Shown here: positions 17,906 through 26,808 of the stretch, piece by piece | Numbering within the stretch: position 1 is the stretch's first letter | Layout: each line of letters begins with the position of its first letter | NCBI GenBank assembly: GCA_963707075.1 | Contig: CAVPOX010000006.1 | Coordinates: forward strand, 1 to 64,000 | Direction of reading: 5' to 3' | Length of the DNA stretch: 64,000 bases | Source of the DNA: CAXMQZ01 sp963707075 | GTDB lineage: Bacteria > Acidobacteriota > Thermoanaerobaculia > Multivoradales > JAHEKO01 | The notes under the pieces: generated by a model | Database searches by the model: none | Told to the model about the DNA's origin: nothing | What the model saw: the letters and a program-made list of their open reading frames with translations, nothing else | Made by a program: the position numbers and the translations under genes

Positions 17906-17960
17906 GGTAACAATTTTGGTAACACTGAACTCCATGAGACGACCGCAGTCGACAGCAAAC
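17906..17960. repeat. 55-bp block shared with 5766-5820 (copy B)
   Basis: Ungapped match to copy A, 42 of 55 bases. Here the minus strand carries two exact TGTTACC heptamers five bases apart. No RepA start follows: the next 220 bases towards MntA have no RepA signal in any frame. The rest of the 17688-17980 gap shows nothing else. Confidence 0.6.
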
Positions 17961-17980
17961 TGCAACGACTCCCCTAGTCT

Positions 17981-18250
17981 CTAGAGAGTTCCGCGATAGA
18001 CGTCGCTGCGGTGCCCGACCTTGACTACGTGGACACTCAGTCGATCGTCTTCGACGGAATAGGCGATGCGGTAGGGACCCTGCCGCATCCGGTAGCGATC
18101 GCGGCCCGATAATTTCTGGCAGCCGCGTGGCTGAGGATCCTCAGCCAACTGCCGGATCTTCCGCACGATCCGCTGCCGATCCTTCTTGCGAGAGATCGCC
18201 TCGATCTCCTTGGCAGCGAACCGTTTGATCAGGATTTCAAATCTTGCCAC
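17981..18250 (-). CDS. RelE/ParE-superfamily toxin
   Basis: 89 residues with the compact RelE layout: helices AAKEIEAISRKKDRQRIVRK, LAEDPQPRGCQKLSG, then the strand core RYRMRQGPYRIAYSVEDDR and the C-terminal VVKVGHRSDVYR. The Arg-rich core matches RelE mRNA-cleaving toxins. Its start overlaps the antitoxin gene by 14 bases. Confidence 0.9.
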   Translation of the reverse strand: MARFEILIKRFAAKEIEAISRKKDRQRIVRKIRQLAEDPQPRGCQKLSGRDRYRMRQGPYRIAYSVEDDRLSVHVVKVGHRSDVYRGTL

Positions 18251-18470
18251 GCCGCTTGAGGTCCTTGACTACCGATTCAAACGGTAGATCGGGCTCGGTT
18301 GCCCTCTCGTCGAAGGCTGCCAGATCTTCGGCGTCCTCGGCCAACGAGAGCTTGACAGCTTCGTTGACCAGCTCGGAGAGGCTCCGATCCGTCTCGACTG
18401 CCTTCAGGCGCAGTGCGCGGTGAAGTCCGGGATCAAAGTAGACGGTGGCGCGCTTTTGGCTGCTGGGCAT
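18237..18470 (-). CDS. Ribbon-helix-helix antitoxin of the RelE pair
   Basis: 77 residues; the N-terminus RATVYFDPGLHRALRLKAVE followed by SLSELVNEAVKLSL is a ribbon-helix-helix DNA-binding unit. The acidic C-terminal half (AEDAEDLAAFDERATEPDL) would wrap the toxin. It is first in the operon and probably autorepresses through the repeats in its promoter. Confidence 0.87.
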   Translation of the reverse strand: MPSSQKRATVYFDPGLHRALRLKAVETDRSLSELVNEAVKLSLAEDAEDLAAFDERATEPDLPFESVVKDLKRRGKI

Positions 18471-18479
18471 AGCGCAGTC

Positions 18480-18508
18480 ATTATAGCGTTAAAACGTCTA
18501 AACGTCAA
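18480..18508 (-). promoter_or_regulatory. Consensus promoter and operator of the RHH-RelE pair
   Basis: Minus-strand TTGACG and TATAAT are separated by 17 bases. The -10 ends 9 bases before the ATG at 18470, so the leader is almost absent. Two adjacent AAACGTC repeats, 8 bp apart (18492-18506), fill the spacer and -35, a natural target for the ribbon-helix-helix protein. Confidence 0.7.
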
Positions 18509-18687
18509 TAAGTTGAGTAAAAGTGACGCAGGTATCGGGCCCACCCGCGACTCGCAGGTCCGAATCGAGAATCGCTCGTAGCCGGTCGGTCTGGCGCCAT
18601 CGCTCACCAAGCCGTGAGGTGCATCCTTGCCAAGAAATGCGACTAGGCAGAGAGGGCCCATTCCATTACCGACAACGGTGTGATTCT

Positions 18688-19632
18688 TTATGTTCCCTTC
18701 GTCACTGCATCCGCAATCTCTGTTATGTGACGAAGGTCGCTGCCGCAGCATCCCCCGAAGACGTTGAGCCAAGGCATGCGCTCCTTGAACGCGGCATACT
18801 GCTGTCCGAGCTCGACAGGGTTTCCGTCGTCGAGCACTTCGCATGCATCGAGCTCTGCGTGGCTCAATCGCGATGCGTTGCAACGCAGTCCGCGAATGCG
18901 CCGGGTCCACTCTTCATCACCGATGACGCCCGAGAAATGGTCCGGGTGAGCGCAATTGACCATGAAGTAGGCCGTTGCATTCTCGGTTGCGGCATCGACT
19001 CGCTGAATCGCGTCGCCGAGCGTTTCCCCGGTCGGCAGTTTGCCGTCGGTCTCCACCGTGAAGGAAACCACGATGGGTATCCCGGCAGCCTTGGCGGCTC
19101 GCACTGCACCAATGGCCTCATCGGCCATCGTGAAGGTGAGGGCCGAGACCATGTCGACTTCGGTTTCTGCGAGCCAACCGATTTGCTGTGCGTGATACTT
19201 CTCGGCTTCTGCAGCGGCAATCTCGACGTCCGGTGCGTACGCATCTCCTCGGGGACCGATGAGAGCATTGAGGACGATGGGTTGCTCATTCTCGGAGAAT
19301 TCTTCGCGCAGCCCCGCTGCGAATGCGACGGCATCGACATTTGCTTGTCGAATCTCTGCTGCGGTTGCCTCGAGGTCATCTGCCCAGTGCATGTGGGCTT
19401 TCCACGTCGGACAGTCCAGGACGAATCCAGCGCCCTTTGATTTCGCGAGCGACAACATCTCGCGGAAGTAGGTTGCGAGGACTTCGCGTCCGGCAGCATC
19501 GGGCAGAAGGGTGTGCGCAGCGAACTCTCGAATTTCGACTCCCTTGTTGAAGATGATGTCGGTTTCGAGGCCCGCATCGTTGAGGAAGAGGCCACCCGCT
19601 AGTTGGGGAAGTGCGTTTCTGTATTGGCTCAT
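18688..19632 (-). CDS. Homocysteine S-methyltransferase family protein
   Basis: 314 residues, a typical single-domain length. It begins like the family (LAGGLFLNDAGLETDIIF) and keeps the zinc-binding cysteines: one in MVNCAHP near residue 227 and the pair in FGGCCGSD near residue 292. These enzymes transfer a methyl group from S-methylmethionine, S-adenosylmethionine or betaine to homocysteine to form methionine. The donor cannot be told from the sequence. Single gene, cytoplasmic. Confidence 0.88.
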   Translation of the reverse strand: MSQYRNALPQLAGGLFLNDAGLETDIIFNKGVEIREFAAHTLLPDAAGREVLATYFREMLSLAKSKGAGFVLDCPTWKAHMHWADDLEATAAEIRQANVDAVAFAAGLREEFSENEQPIVLNALIGPRGDAYAPDVEIAAAEAEKYHAQQIGWLAETEVDMVSALTFTMADEAIGAVRAAKAAGIPIVVSFTVETDGKLPTGETLGDAIQRVDAATENATAYFMVNCAHPDHFSGVIGDEEWTRRIRGLRCNASRLSHAELDACEVLDDGNPVELGQQYAAFKERMPWLNVFGGCCGSDLRHITEIADAVTKGT

Positions 19633-20261
19633 TTGTCTTTCGCTTCGTTGAGATTCGAGAATTCTTTCGTCAAGTGGTTCTCTGTGAACCCTGGCGAGAC
19701 AGCGGATGCGCGGGAGAACGCAGGAAGTCTATTGAACAACGATTGCTGGGGCAAAGGTAAGCACTCGCCGTGGCGCGCCTCGACTGCGGCTTCGCGATGG
19801 GGGACGGGGTGCGGATGGACAAGAAGATCTCGAGGCTGCGCCGTCAGATTGCGCCAGCTCTGCTGCACTCGCACCTTGAGTATCCTGCCGTGGTGCATGG
19901 CTCCCCTATGTATGAAGAGGTCGGGTGGGTCTCAGCTGTCTGAGGCTGGCAGCTCCGAGGCTTTTCGAACCTGGGTCACCAGGAGGTACCCTTGTCGAGG
20001 CATCTACCAAGCTACGCCTTTGTAACGCCGGTGTCCGGTCAGTTGGACCTCTACTTGATGAGTACCCTAGGCGGGGGTCCCGAGACAGGTGAGTGGGTCG
20101 GGCCTGCACCGCTCTTTTCGTTTGTTCGTATGGGGAAGGGGGCAACGGACGAATGAATCCGGACCCGAAGACCAGCGCATTTGTTTCTTTCACCTTTAGG
20201 GGAGAAGCAGCAAGAGAAAGAAACACGACGGGAGACAAGACGACAAAGGGTCGAATTTCGA
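19633..20261. other. Gene-poor stretch
   Basis: Open frames exist on both strands but none shows a domain, a credible ribosome-binding site or codon usage like the neighbours. It appears to be decayed DNA leading into the HigA and catalase remnants. Confidence 0.5.
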
Positions 20262-20430
20262 CACATCGAGAAGCGACGCATCCCGGTGAGATCTTGCTGA
20301 AAGAGTTCCTCGAGCCGAGGGTCTCACGCAGAGGGAGCGAGATCGGACATCGCCCCGGAGTCTCGCCAGGAAGAGTCCGCACGTCACCGGTCGTCAGGTG
20401 GATGGAGTCATGACGAACGACAGCGCCTAG
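20262..20430 (+). pseudogene. HigA-type antitoxin remnant
   Basis: One frame reads THPGEILLKEFLEP, the hallmark N-terminus of the HigA/VapI XRE antitoxin family. The continuation GLTQRER... and then TNDSA (matching the family's VTADTA) is in another frame before a stop. No HigB partner is recognisable next to it. Confidence 0.65.
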
Positions 20431-20667
20431 GCGGTGTGATTCCCAAGCGATAGGATCGTTCCTGGAGAGGGTGATCATGCCAGCAACACGTATGCCGTCG
20501 ATGCGGGCTGACCAGGGATGTCTGCCGCCATGCGTTCGACGAGCTGAGGTTGCCGCAGTCGGTAAAGACAATCCGCTCAGTCGAGACGACGCATGTGGAG
20601 GCAAGAGTCGTCTCTCGTAGGTGCGCCCCGCATGAAGAAGCAGCGTCCAGAAGGAAGAAGAGAAAGG

Positions 20668-20762
20668 AACTGAAACCACGGCCAAGAAGCTGACGATCAA
20701 CGTCGGCGCGCCCGTGGCCGACAACCCGAACGTGATGACCGCGCGACGGCGCGGCGCGTTGG
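20668..20762 (+). pseudogene. 5' remnant of a monofunctional (heme) catalase
   Basis: The translation KKLTINVGAPVADNPNVMTA corresponds to the conserved N-terminus of clade-type catalases (GAPVxDNQNxxTAGxxGP). The similarity stops after about 30 residues and katG begins 55 bases later. It may be a scar of catalase gene replacement. The match is short, so confidence is moderate. Confidence 0.5.
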
Positions 20763-20817
20763 GGTTGAATTCACCCGGGCGGCGAAGGCCGCTCACCCCC
20801 TGACCTAGGAGAAGACT

Positions 20818-23124
20818 ATGAAGTTCAAGAAGCGCTTCGCGTGTGTCTTAATGGGCCTCTCGGTAATTCTCGTCGCTTCCCTCGCTCTCGCCCAAGACCC
20901 GCCCGGTTACGACGACTCGCAGAAAGAGGGCGGCCAGGGCCATAAGATGACTGGCCGCGCCATGTCGAATCAGGACTGGTGGCCAGAGCAACTCAATCTC
21001 GAGATCCTCCATCAGAACTCGCTGAAGAGCAATCCGCTGGGCGCTGACTTCGACTACGCCGCAGAGTTCAGCAAGCTCGACCTCGCGGCGCTCAAGAAGG
21101 ACATCAACGAGGCCCTGACCGACTCGCAGGACTGGTGGCCAGCGGATTGGGGCAACTACGGACCGCTTTTCATCCGCATGGCCTGGCACAGCGCCGGCAC
21201 CTACCGCACGACCGACGGGCGCGGCGGCGCCTCCGACGGTGAGCAGCGTTTCCCGCCGACGAGCAGCTGGCCCGACAACGCCAATCTCGACAAGGCCCGT
21301 CGCCTGATGTGGCCGGTCAAGCAGAAGTACGGCCAGAAGATCTCCTGGGCCGACCTGATGGTCCTGGCCGGTAACGTCGCCCTCGAAAACGCCGGCCTGA
21401 AGACCTTCGGCTTCGGTGGTGGCCGCGCGGACGTGTGGGAGCCACAAAAGGACATCTTCTGGGGCCCCGAGGGCAAGTGGCTGGCCGACGCCCGCTACTC
21501 CGGCGACCGCGAGCTTGCCAACCCCCTCGCCGCCGTGCAGATGGGACTGATCTACGTCAACCCGGAGGGGCCGAACGGTGAACCGGATCCGCTGGCCGCG
21601 GCCCGTGACATCCGCACCACCTTCGCCCGCATGGCCATGAACGACGAGGAGACCGTCGCCCTTATCGCCGGCGGTCACACCCTCGGCAAGGTGCATGGCG
21701 CCGGTCCGGCCAGCCACGTCGGTCCCGAGCCCGAGGCGGCACCGCTCGAGCAGCAGGGCCTGGGCTGGATCAGCAGCTACGGCAGCGGCAAGGGCGCCGA
21801 CACGATCACCAGCGGTCTCGAGGGCGCCTGGACGCCGACTCCGATCAAGTGGTCGAACGGCTACTTCAAGAACCTGTTCGAGCGCGAATGGGAGCTGACA
21901 AAGAGCCCGGCCGGTGCGTGGCAGTGGACGCCGACGGGCCCGGCGAACGTCCCGGACGCGCACATCGAAGGCAAGATGAACAAGCCGATGATGCTCACGA
22001 CAGACATCGCGCTGATCAAGGACCCCGCCTATCTCGAAATCTCGAAGCGCTTCCACGAGAACCCGAGCGAGCTCGATGAGGCCTTCGCGCGTGCCTGGTA
22101 CAAGCTCACGCACCGCGACATGGGTCCCCACGTCCGCTTGCTCGGCGCGGAGGTCGCGGAGCCCCAGCTGTGGCAGGATCCCGTTCCGGTCGTCGATCAC
22201 AAGCTGATCGACGAGAAGGACATCGCCTCGCTGAAGAAGACCATCTTGACCTCGGGACTGTCGGTGGACGAGCTGGTCTCGACCGCCTGGGCGTCGGCGT
22301 CGACCTATCGTGACAGCGACAAGCGGGGTGGCGCCAACGGCGCACGCATCCGTCTCGCTCCGCAGAAGGACTGGGAGGTCAACGAGCCCGACGAGCTCGC
22401 GAAGGTTCTCGCCAAGCTCGAGACGATCCAGTCGGACTTCAACAAGGCGCAGAAGGGCGACAAGAAGGTCTCGATGGCTGATCTGATTGTCCTGGGTGGC
22501 TCTGCGGCCGTCGAAGCCGCCGCGAAGGAAGCCGGCTTCGACGTGCAGATTTCGTTCACGCCGGGACGCACCGACGCCACGGCAGAGATGACCGACGAGG
22601 CGTCGTTCGCCTTTCTCCGTCCGACCACCGACGGCTTCCGCAACTACATCGGCGCCGAGCACTATCGCCGTCCAGAGGACGAGCTCGTCGATCGCGCGAA
22701 CCAGCTCACGCTCACGGCTCCGGAGATGACCGTCCTGGTCGGGGGCATGCGCACCCTGGGGGCCAATTTCGGCGACTCGAAGCACGGCGTCTTCACGGGG
22801 CAAACCGGTGTGCTCACCAACGAGTGGTTCGTGAACCTGTTGAGCATGGACACAGAGTGGAAGAAGTCCGATCAGGGCGAGTACCTGTACGAGGGGCGCG
22901 ACCGCGAATCAGGTGAGCTGAAGTACACCGCCACGTCGGTGGATCTCGTTTTCGGCTCGAACTCGCAACTCCGTGCCCTCGCCGAGGTCTACGCCAGCAG
23001 CGACGCGAAGCAGCGATTCGTCGAGGACTTCGTCGCGGCGTGGAACAAGGTGATGATGCTGGACCGCTTCGAGGTCGGCGCGATGATGCGTGGGGATGCG
23101 CCGAAGCTGGCGCGGCGTGACTGA
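20818..23124 (+). CDS. katG: Catalase-peroxidase KatG with signal peptide
   Basis: 768 residues, two-domain KatG length plus a leader. The ATG follows AGGAGA. The first ~25 residues (ACVLMGLSVILVASLALAQ) are a signal peptide, so the enzyme is exported, unlike the common cytoplasmic form. The active site is intact: distal RMAWHSAGTYR, proximal His in AGGHTLGKVHG, and the Trp-Tyr-Met adduct residues (Trp in MAWH, Tyr in GLIYVNPEGP, Met in ARMAMNDEE). The C-terminal pseudo-peroxidase half is complete. It degrades hydrogen peroxide by catalase and peroxidase reactions, here probably in the periplasm. A stem of TTCGACCG/CGGTCGAA near 23127-23175 may terminate it against the convergent PqiA-like gene. 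Confidence 0.95.
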   Translation: MKFKKRFACVLMGLSVILVASLALAQDPPGYDDSQKEGGQGHKMTGRAMSNQDWWPEQLNLEILHQNSLKSNPLGADFDYAAEFSKLDLAALKKDINEALTDSQDWWPADWGNYGPLFIRMAWHSAGTYRTTDGRGGASDGEQRFPPTSSWPDNANLDKARRLMWPVKQKYGQKISWADLMVLAGNVALENAGLKTFGFGGGRADVWEPQKDIFWGPEGKWLADARYSGDRELANPLAAVQMGLIYVNPEGPNGEPDPLAAARDIRTTFARMAMNDEETVALIAGGHTLGKVHGAGPASHVGPEPEAAPLEQQGLGWISSYGSGKGADTITSGLEGAWTPTPIKWSNGYFKNLFEREWELTKSPAGAWQWTPTGPANVPDAHIEGKMNKPMMLTTDIALIKDPAYLEISKRFHENPSELDEAFARAWYKLTHRDMGPHVRLLGAEVAEPQLWQDPVPVVDHKLIDEKDIASLKKTILTSGLSVDELVSTAWASASTYRDSDKRGGANGARIRLAPQKDWEVNEPDELAKVLAKLETIQSDFNKAQKGDKKVSMADLIVLGGSAAVEAAAKEAGFDVQISFTPGRTDATAEMTDEASFAFLRPTTDGFRNYIGAEHYRRPEDELVDRANQLTLTAPEMTVLVGGMRTLGANFGDSKHGVFTGQTGVLTNEWFVNLLSMDTEWKKSDQGEYLYEGRDRESGELKYTATSVDLVFGSNSQLRALAEVYASSDAKQRFVEDFVAAWNKVMMLDRFEVGAMMRGDAPKLARRD

Positions 23125-23273
23125 TTTCATTCGACCGGTGTCAAGGCCCGGTCCCGGGTGGAGAGGCCCGGATCGAACGGTCGAAGTGAGCATCTCCATC
23201 GGGTGGAAACCGGGGCGAGAGGGGGGACCCTCCCGCCCCTCCCGATGGCGTCGTGGCTCCCGGTCTGGCAGGG

Positions 23274-23789
23274 TCAGCGTCGGTCGCTTGGGTCGGCCTG
23301 GAGACGTTTGCGTTCGAACCGCATGAAGTGGAGCGAAGCGATCGACACCAGGCAGTAGGCGGCGAAGTAATAGAAGCCCTGATGGATCTCGGCATCCAGA
23401 TTATCGGTCGCCTTGGCCGATAGGTAGGCCACGTAGACGCCGACCAGGAAGACATCCGCCATCGACCACTTGCTGATCGCGTCGATGAAGCGGTGAAGGC
23501 GTAGCTTCGCCGCGATGTCGCGGATTGCCAGGACCACGAGCAAGGTGATGGCCTTGGCGAACGGCACGATCACGCTGAACAAGAGGATAAGGCCGGCGAC
23601 AAAGTTGTTACCTGACTCGTGAAGGCTCCTTACCGTCTGGATGATCGATCGCGTCTCGGTGAAGATCTCGCGCTGGACCCCCATGAGCTCGAGAGACGCG
23701 GTGATCGTCAGGAGCGGCTTGAGGAGGCCCGGCACCAGGAGGGCGAACGACAGCACGATCAGGGCAAAGGCGATCTTGTTCGTCTTCAT
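23274..23789 (-). CDS. PqiA-like (paraquat-inducible protein A) membrane protein
   Basis: 171 residues with four hydrophobic segments: about 6-25, 62-82, 88-100 region with ISKWSMADVFLVGVYVAYL, and YYFAAYCLVSIASLHF near the end. The KWSMADVFLVG motif is the signature of the PqiA family, here as a single domain. PqiA proteins pair with MCE-type PqiB in lipid traffic across the envelope, but no MCE gene is next to it. The product is an inner-membrane protein of uncertain role. Confidence 0.8.
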   Translation of the reverse strand: MKTNKIAFALIVLSFALLVPGLLKPLLTITASLELMGVQREIFTETRSIIQTVRSLHESGNNFVAGLILLFSVIVPFAKAITLLVVLAIRDIAAKLRLHRFIDAISKWSMADVFLVGVYVAYLSAKATDNLDAEIHQGFYYFAAYCLVSIASLHFMRFERKRLQADPSDRR

Positions 23790-23962
23790 GGGCGCAGATC
23801 CTACCGGACACGTCCTGCGAGGCGAAGCGGCTCCGCAGTTGAGAAGAAAGGACGTCGAGACGCGGCCTCGTCAGAAACGGATTGGAGGTGCAAGCGCCTT
23901 CGCTGGTGTAGGATGGAAGTCGGTATCCATTACAGAGTTCGAGGCTCCAAGGAGGAAAGCGC

Positions 23963-24571
23963 ATGCTTGACGGAAGAAATCTGATGTGTCTCGTCGTTTT
24001 TTGTCTGATGATTGTCACTGGTGCTGACCTGGCCTCGGCGCAAGAGGGCATGCCCGAGATGACCCCGGAGATGCAGGCCGAGATGGCGAGCTGGATGAAG
24101 CTGGCACAGCCCGGTGAGCATCACGCGCACCTGGCGTCGTTCGCAGGTCAATGGAAGGGGGCGGTGGAGATGTGGATGGAGCCCGGGGCCGAGCCGATGA
24201 GGAACGAGGCCATAGCCGAGGTCTCGTGGATCCTGGGAGGTCGCTTCCTCGTCTGGGAGCAAACGGGAGACTTCGGCGGCATGCCTTGGGAAGGAATGAT
24301 CATCGAAGGCTATAACAACGGCGATCAGCGCTACGAGGCGACCTGGATCGACAATTTCGGCACCTTGATGCTCCCGTTCGAAGGCCAGTGTTCCAACAAT
24401 GGCAAGAGCCGAGCGATGAACACGGAGTTCAACGATGTCGTCGCCGGTGGCACGGTCCAGTACAAGGGTGTCTATACCTGGGTCGACGAGGACCACTTCA
24501 CCTTCGAGGCATTCATGGACAAGGGTGAGGGTGAATTCAAGAACCTGAAGATCGTCTACGCACGACAGTAG
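23963..24571 (+). CDS. DUF1579 family exported protein
   Basis: 202 residues from an ATG preceded by AAGGAGG. A signal peptide (LVVFCLMIVTGADLASAQ) is followed by a Met/Glu-rich linker and the DUF1579 lipocalin-like domain: HHAHLASFAGQWKGAVEMWM, then ILGGRFLVWEQTG and GYNNGDQRYEATWIDNFGT. Function of the family is unknown. Monocistronic. Confidence 0.85.
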   Translation: MLDGRNLMCLVVFCLMIVTGADLASAQEGMPEMTPEMQAEMASWMKLAQPGEHHAHLASFAGQWKGAVEMWMEPGAEPMRNEAIAEVSWILGGRFLVWEQTGDFGGMPWEGMIIEGYNNGDQRYEATWIDNFGTLMLPFEGQCSNNGKSRAMNTEFNDVVAGGTVQYKGVYTWVDEDHFTFEAFMDKGEGEFKNLKIVYARQ

Positions 24572-24712
24572 GTCGTCGCGTGATCCGCTCCAATGTCGGA
24601 GGCCGAACCGGACTCCAAGCGCCACAGCGTGGTGATTTTGAAGCAGGCAGAAGCGGGAGCGCCGATGGTAGCCTTGCCCTGAGCGTGAAAGCAGAGGTTC
24701 CGGCATCGTTAC

Positions 24713-25234
24713 GTGGAGGACCTTCTGCGAGCGGAGAAGGGCGAGCTGACAGAGCTCGAGCAGGAGGTTGTCGAGAGCCTGCGAGCGCACGAAATCCTGC
24801 CCAGCCTGCCGGATGCACGGTTCGAGGCTGACCTCACTTTGGGTCAACGCCTGGCAGACAAGATCGCTGCGTTCGGTGGCAGCTGGACATTCCTGAGCCT
24901 CTTCGGAGTCGTGATTCTGGTCTGGATGTTCGTCAATACCTTTGTCCTGGCTACCCGACCTTTCGACCCCTATCCCTTCATCCTGCTCAATCTTGTCTTG
25001 TCGTGCCTGGCTGCGATTCAGGCACCGGTCATCATGATGAGCCAGAATCGGCAGGCAGCTGGCGACCGCAGTCATGCCGCCCACGATTACCAGATCAACC
25101 TCAAGGCGGAGCTGGAGATCCGTCACCTGCACCAGAAGGTGGACCATCATCTCTCCCATCAATGGGAACGTCTGGTGGAGATCCAGGAGATTCAAATGGA
25201 GTTGATCGACGAAGTGCGGTCGGGGCGCAAGTAG
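24713..25234 (+). CDS. DUF1003 family membrane protein
   Basis: 173 residues from a GTG, the only start downstream of an in-frame stop. The DUF1003 core is present: LGQRLADKIAAFGGSWTFLS, a first membrane helix (LFGVVILVWMFVNTFVL), PFDPYPFILLNLVLSCLAAI with QAPVIMMSQNRQ, then an amphipathic tail KAELEIRHLHQKVDHHL. Some relatives have an extra N-terminal domain that is absent here. Role unknown. Confidence 0.85.
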   Translation: MEDLLRAEKGELTELEQEVVESLRAHEILPSLPDARFEADLTLGQRLADKIAAFGGSWTFLSLFGVVILVWMFVNTFVLATRPFDPYPFILLNLVLSCLAAIQAPVIMMSQNRQAAGDRSHAAHDYQINLKAELEIRHLHQKVDHHLSHQWERLVEIQEIQMELIDEVRSGRK

Positions 25235-25356
25235 CACGAGGCCAGGACGCCCCGGACAGTCAGGGTCAGGTATCTCGCCGCCGTCAGTGTCAGAGAGAGG
25301 AGCAGCCGTCAGGCTCACAGCCACTCGCGAAACGAGACTTGGTGTACGGTAGCTGC

Positions 25357-25905
25357 ATGACACAAGCGGAAGTCGCAAGCCGGTTCTACGATCGCATCAG
25401 CGGGGTTTACGACGCCCTGGCGGACGCGAGCGAACGCGAGGCACGGACCCTGGGGCTGAGCTTGCTCGCACCCTCTGGGTCCGAACGCGTACTCGAGATC
25501 GGCTTCGGCACGGGGCACGCCCTGGTCGAAATCGCCAAGCGCCTGTCGGACAAGGGTAGGGTCTTCGGCATCGACGTGTCGCAAGGCATGCTCGAGATCG
25601 CCGAGAAGCGTGTCCAGGGCGCCGATCTCGAAGAGCGGATCGCCGAGCTTCGACTCGGCGACGCCAAGGAGCTGCCGTACAAGCGCGATGCCTTCGACGC
25701 GGTGTTCTCGAGTTTTACTCTCGAGCTCTTCTCGGAGGCCGAGATACCGGTGGTTCTCGCGGAAGTTTCCCGGGTCTTGCGGCCCGGCGGTCGGCTGGGT
25801 GTGGTTTCCATGAACGCGACCCACGAGAGTCTCGCCATCGTCGACCTCTACCGTTTCCTGCACCGACACTTTCCCCATATCGTCGACTGCCAGCCGATCG
25901 ACTCG
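25357..25905 (+). pseudogene. UbiE-type class I methyltransferase, 3' truncated
   Basis: From the ATG at 25357 the protein reads as a SAM methyltransferase: FYDRISGVYDALAD, motif I VLEIGFGTGHALVEIAK, GIDVSQGMLEIAEKR, motif III AVFSSFTLELF and VLRPGGRLGVVS. Identity ends at VDCQPIDSR, where related proteins continue with a further helix and strand (RxVLEEAGF...). The reading frame instead runs on into potassium-transporter DNA. The catalytic core is complete, so a shortened or fused enzyme could still be made. Confidence 0.7.
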
Positions 25906-26808
25906 CGGGTCTCTCTCTGGCTGCTCTCGGCGTCGTCTACGGTGACATCGGGACGAGCCCGTTGTACGCCATCCGCCTTCGAGTACCTGACCTTCATTCT
26001 GCGGGCGGATAATCGTGGAGAGGGCGGCGTGATCGCCCTCACCGCGCTCGTCGACCAGGCGCACCTGTCGCCAAAGGGCCGGGCGATCTTCCTGCTGCTG
26101 GTGCGGTCTTCCTGGTCGTCACCGGGGCCGAGGCGCTCTTTGCGGATCTCGGTCACTTCGGCCGGAGGCCGATCCGGCGAGCCTGGTTTCTGGTCGCGCT
26201 CCCGGCCCTCCTGTGCAATTACTTTGGCCAGGGCGCACTGCTTCTCAACCACCCGGAGGCTACCGATCACCCGTTTTACGCCCTGGCACCTGAGTGGTCG
26301 ATCGTACCGCTGGTCATTCTGGCGACCGCCGCGACGATCATCGCCTCGCAGGCGGTGGCGCCGTCTGGCGGCCGGTCTGCCGACCGCCCTCTTCCTCATC
26401 GTCGATCTGGCTTTCTTCAGCGCCAATGTCAGCAAGATCCTGCACGACCAGGTCGCCAGTCTCGTCATCGAAAGCCCGGATGTCCCTCGCGTGCCCCGCG
26501 AGGAGAAGGTCGAGGTGCAGAATCTGGGCAGAGGCTTCTATCGCATGGTAGGGCGCTTCGGCTTCATGGAGGAGCCGAACGTGCCCTACGTTCTGGCGCT
26601 GGCCAATGAGGAAGGCCTCGACTTCAAGCTGGAGGAGGTCAGCTTCTTTCTTGGCCGCGAACGCTTGCTCTCCGCTCGACGGCCCTCCCTGCCCAGATGG
26701 CGGCGATCCCTCTTTTCGATTCTGTCGCGCAATGCCCTCGGCGCGACGAGCTTCTTCAGGATCCCGCCGGGGCAGGTGATCGAGCTGGGGACGCAGATCG
26801 AGCTCTAG
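25906..26808 (+). pseudogene. Kup-family potassium transporter, rearranged remnant
   Basis: Pieces of Kup appear in successive frames: LSLAALGVVYGDIGTSPLYA at 25913-25970, then a jump to EYLTFILRADNRGEGG at about 25983, then VTGAEALFADLGHFGRRPIR and NYFGQGALLLNHPEATDHPF in another frame (26110-26275), and finally the C-terminus SLVIESPDVPRVPREEKVEV through FFRIPPGQVIELGTQIEL, which is in frame with the methyltransferase upstream. Deletions remove most of the 12 membrane helices. It cannot transport potassium, but an open frame of 483 codons links the methyltransferase to the Kup tail. Confidence 0.75.

Noticed and set aside
19906..20796. 296-codon minus-strand frame as a gene
   Set aside because: No domain, Arg/Ser/Pro-rich composition, no ribosome-binding site, and it overlaps HigA and catalase remnants on the other strand.
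20848..22803. 651-codon open frame on the minus strand inside katG
   Set aside because: It is an antisense shadow of a GC-rich gene; katG has an intact active site and a ribosome-binding site, and the antisense product shows no domain.
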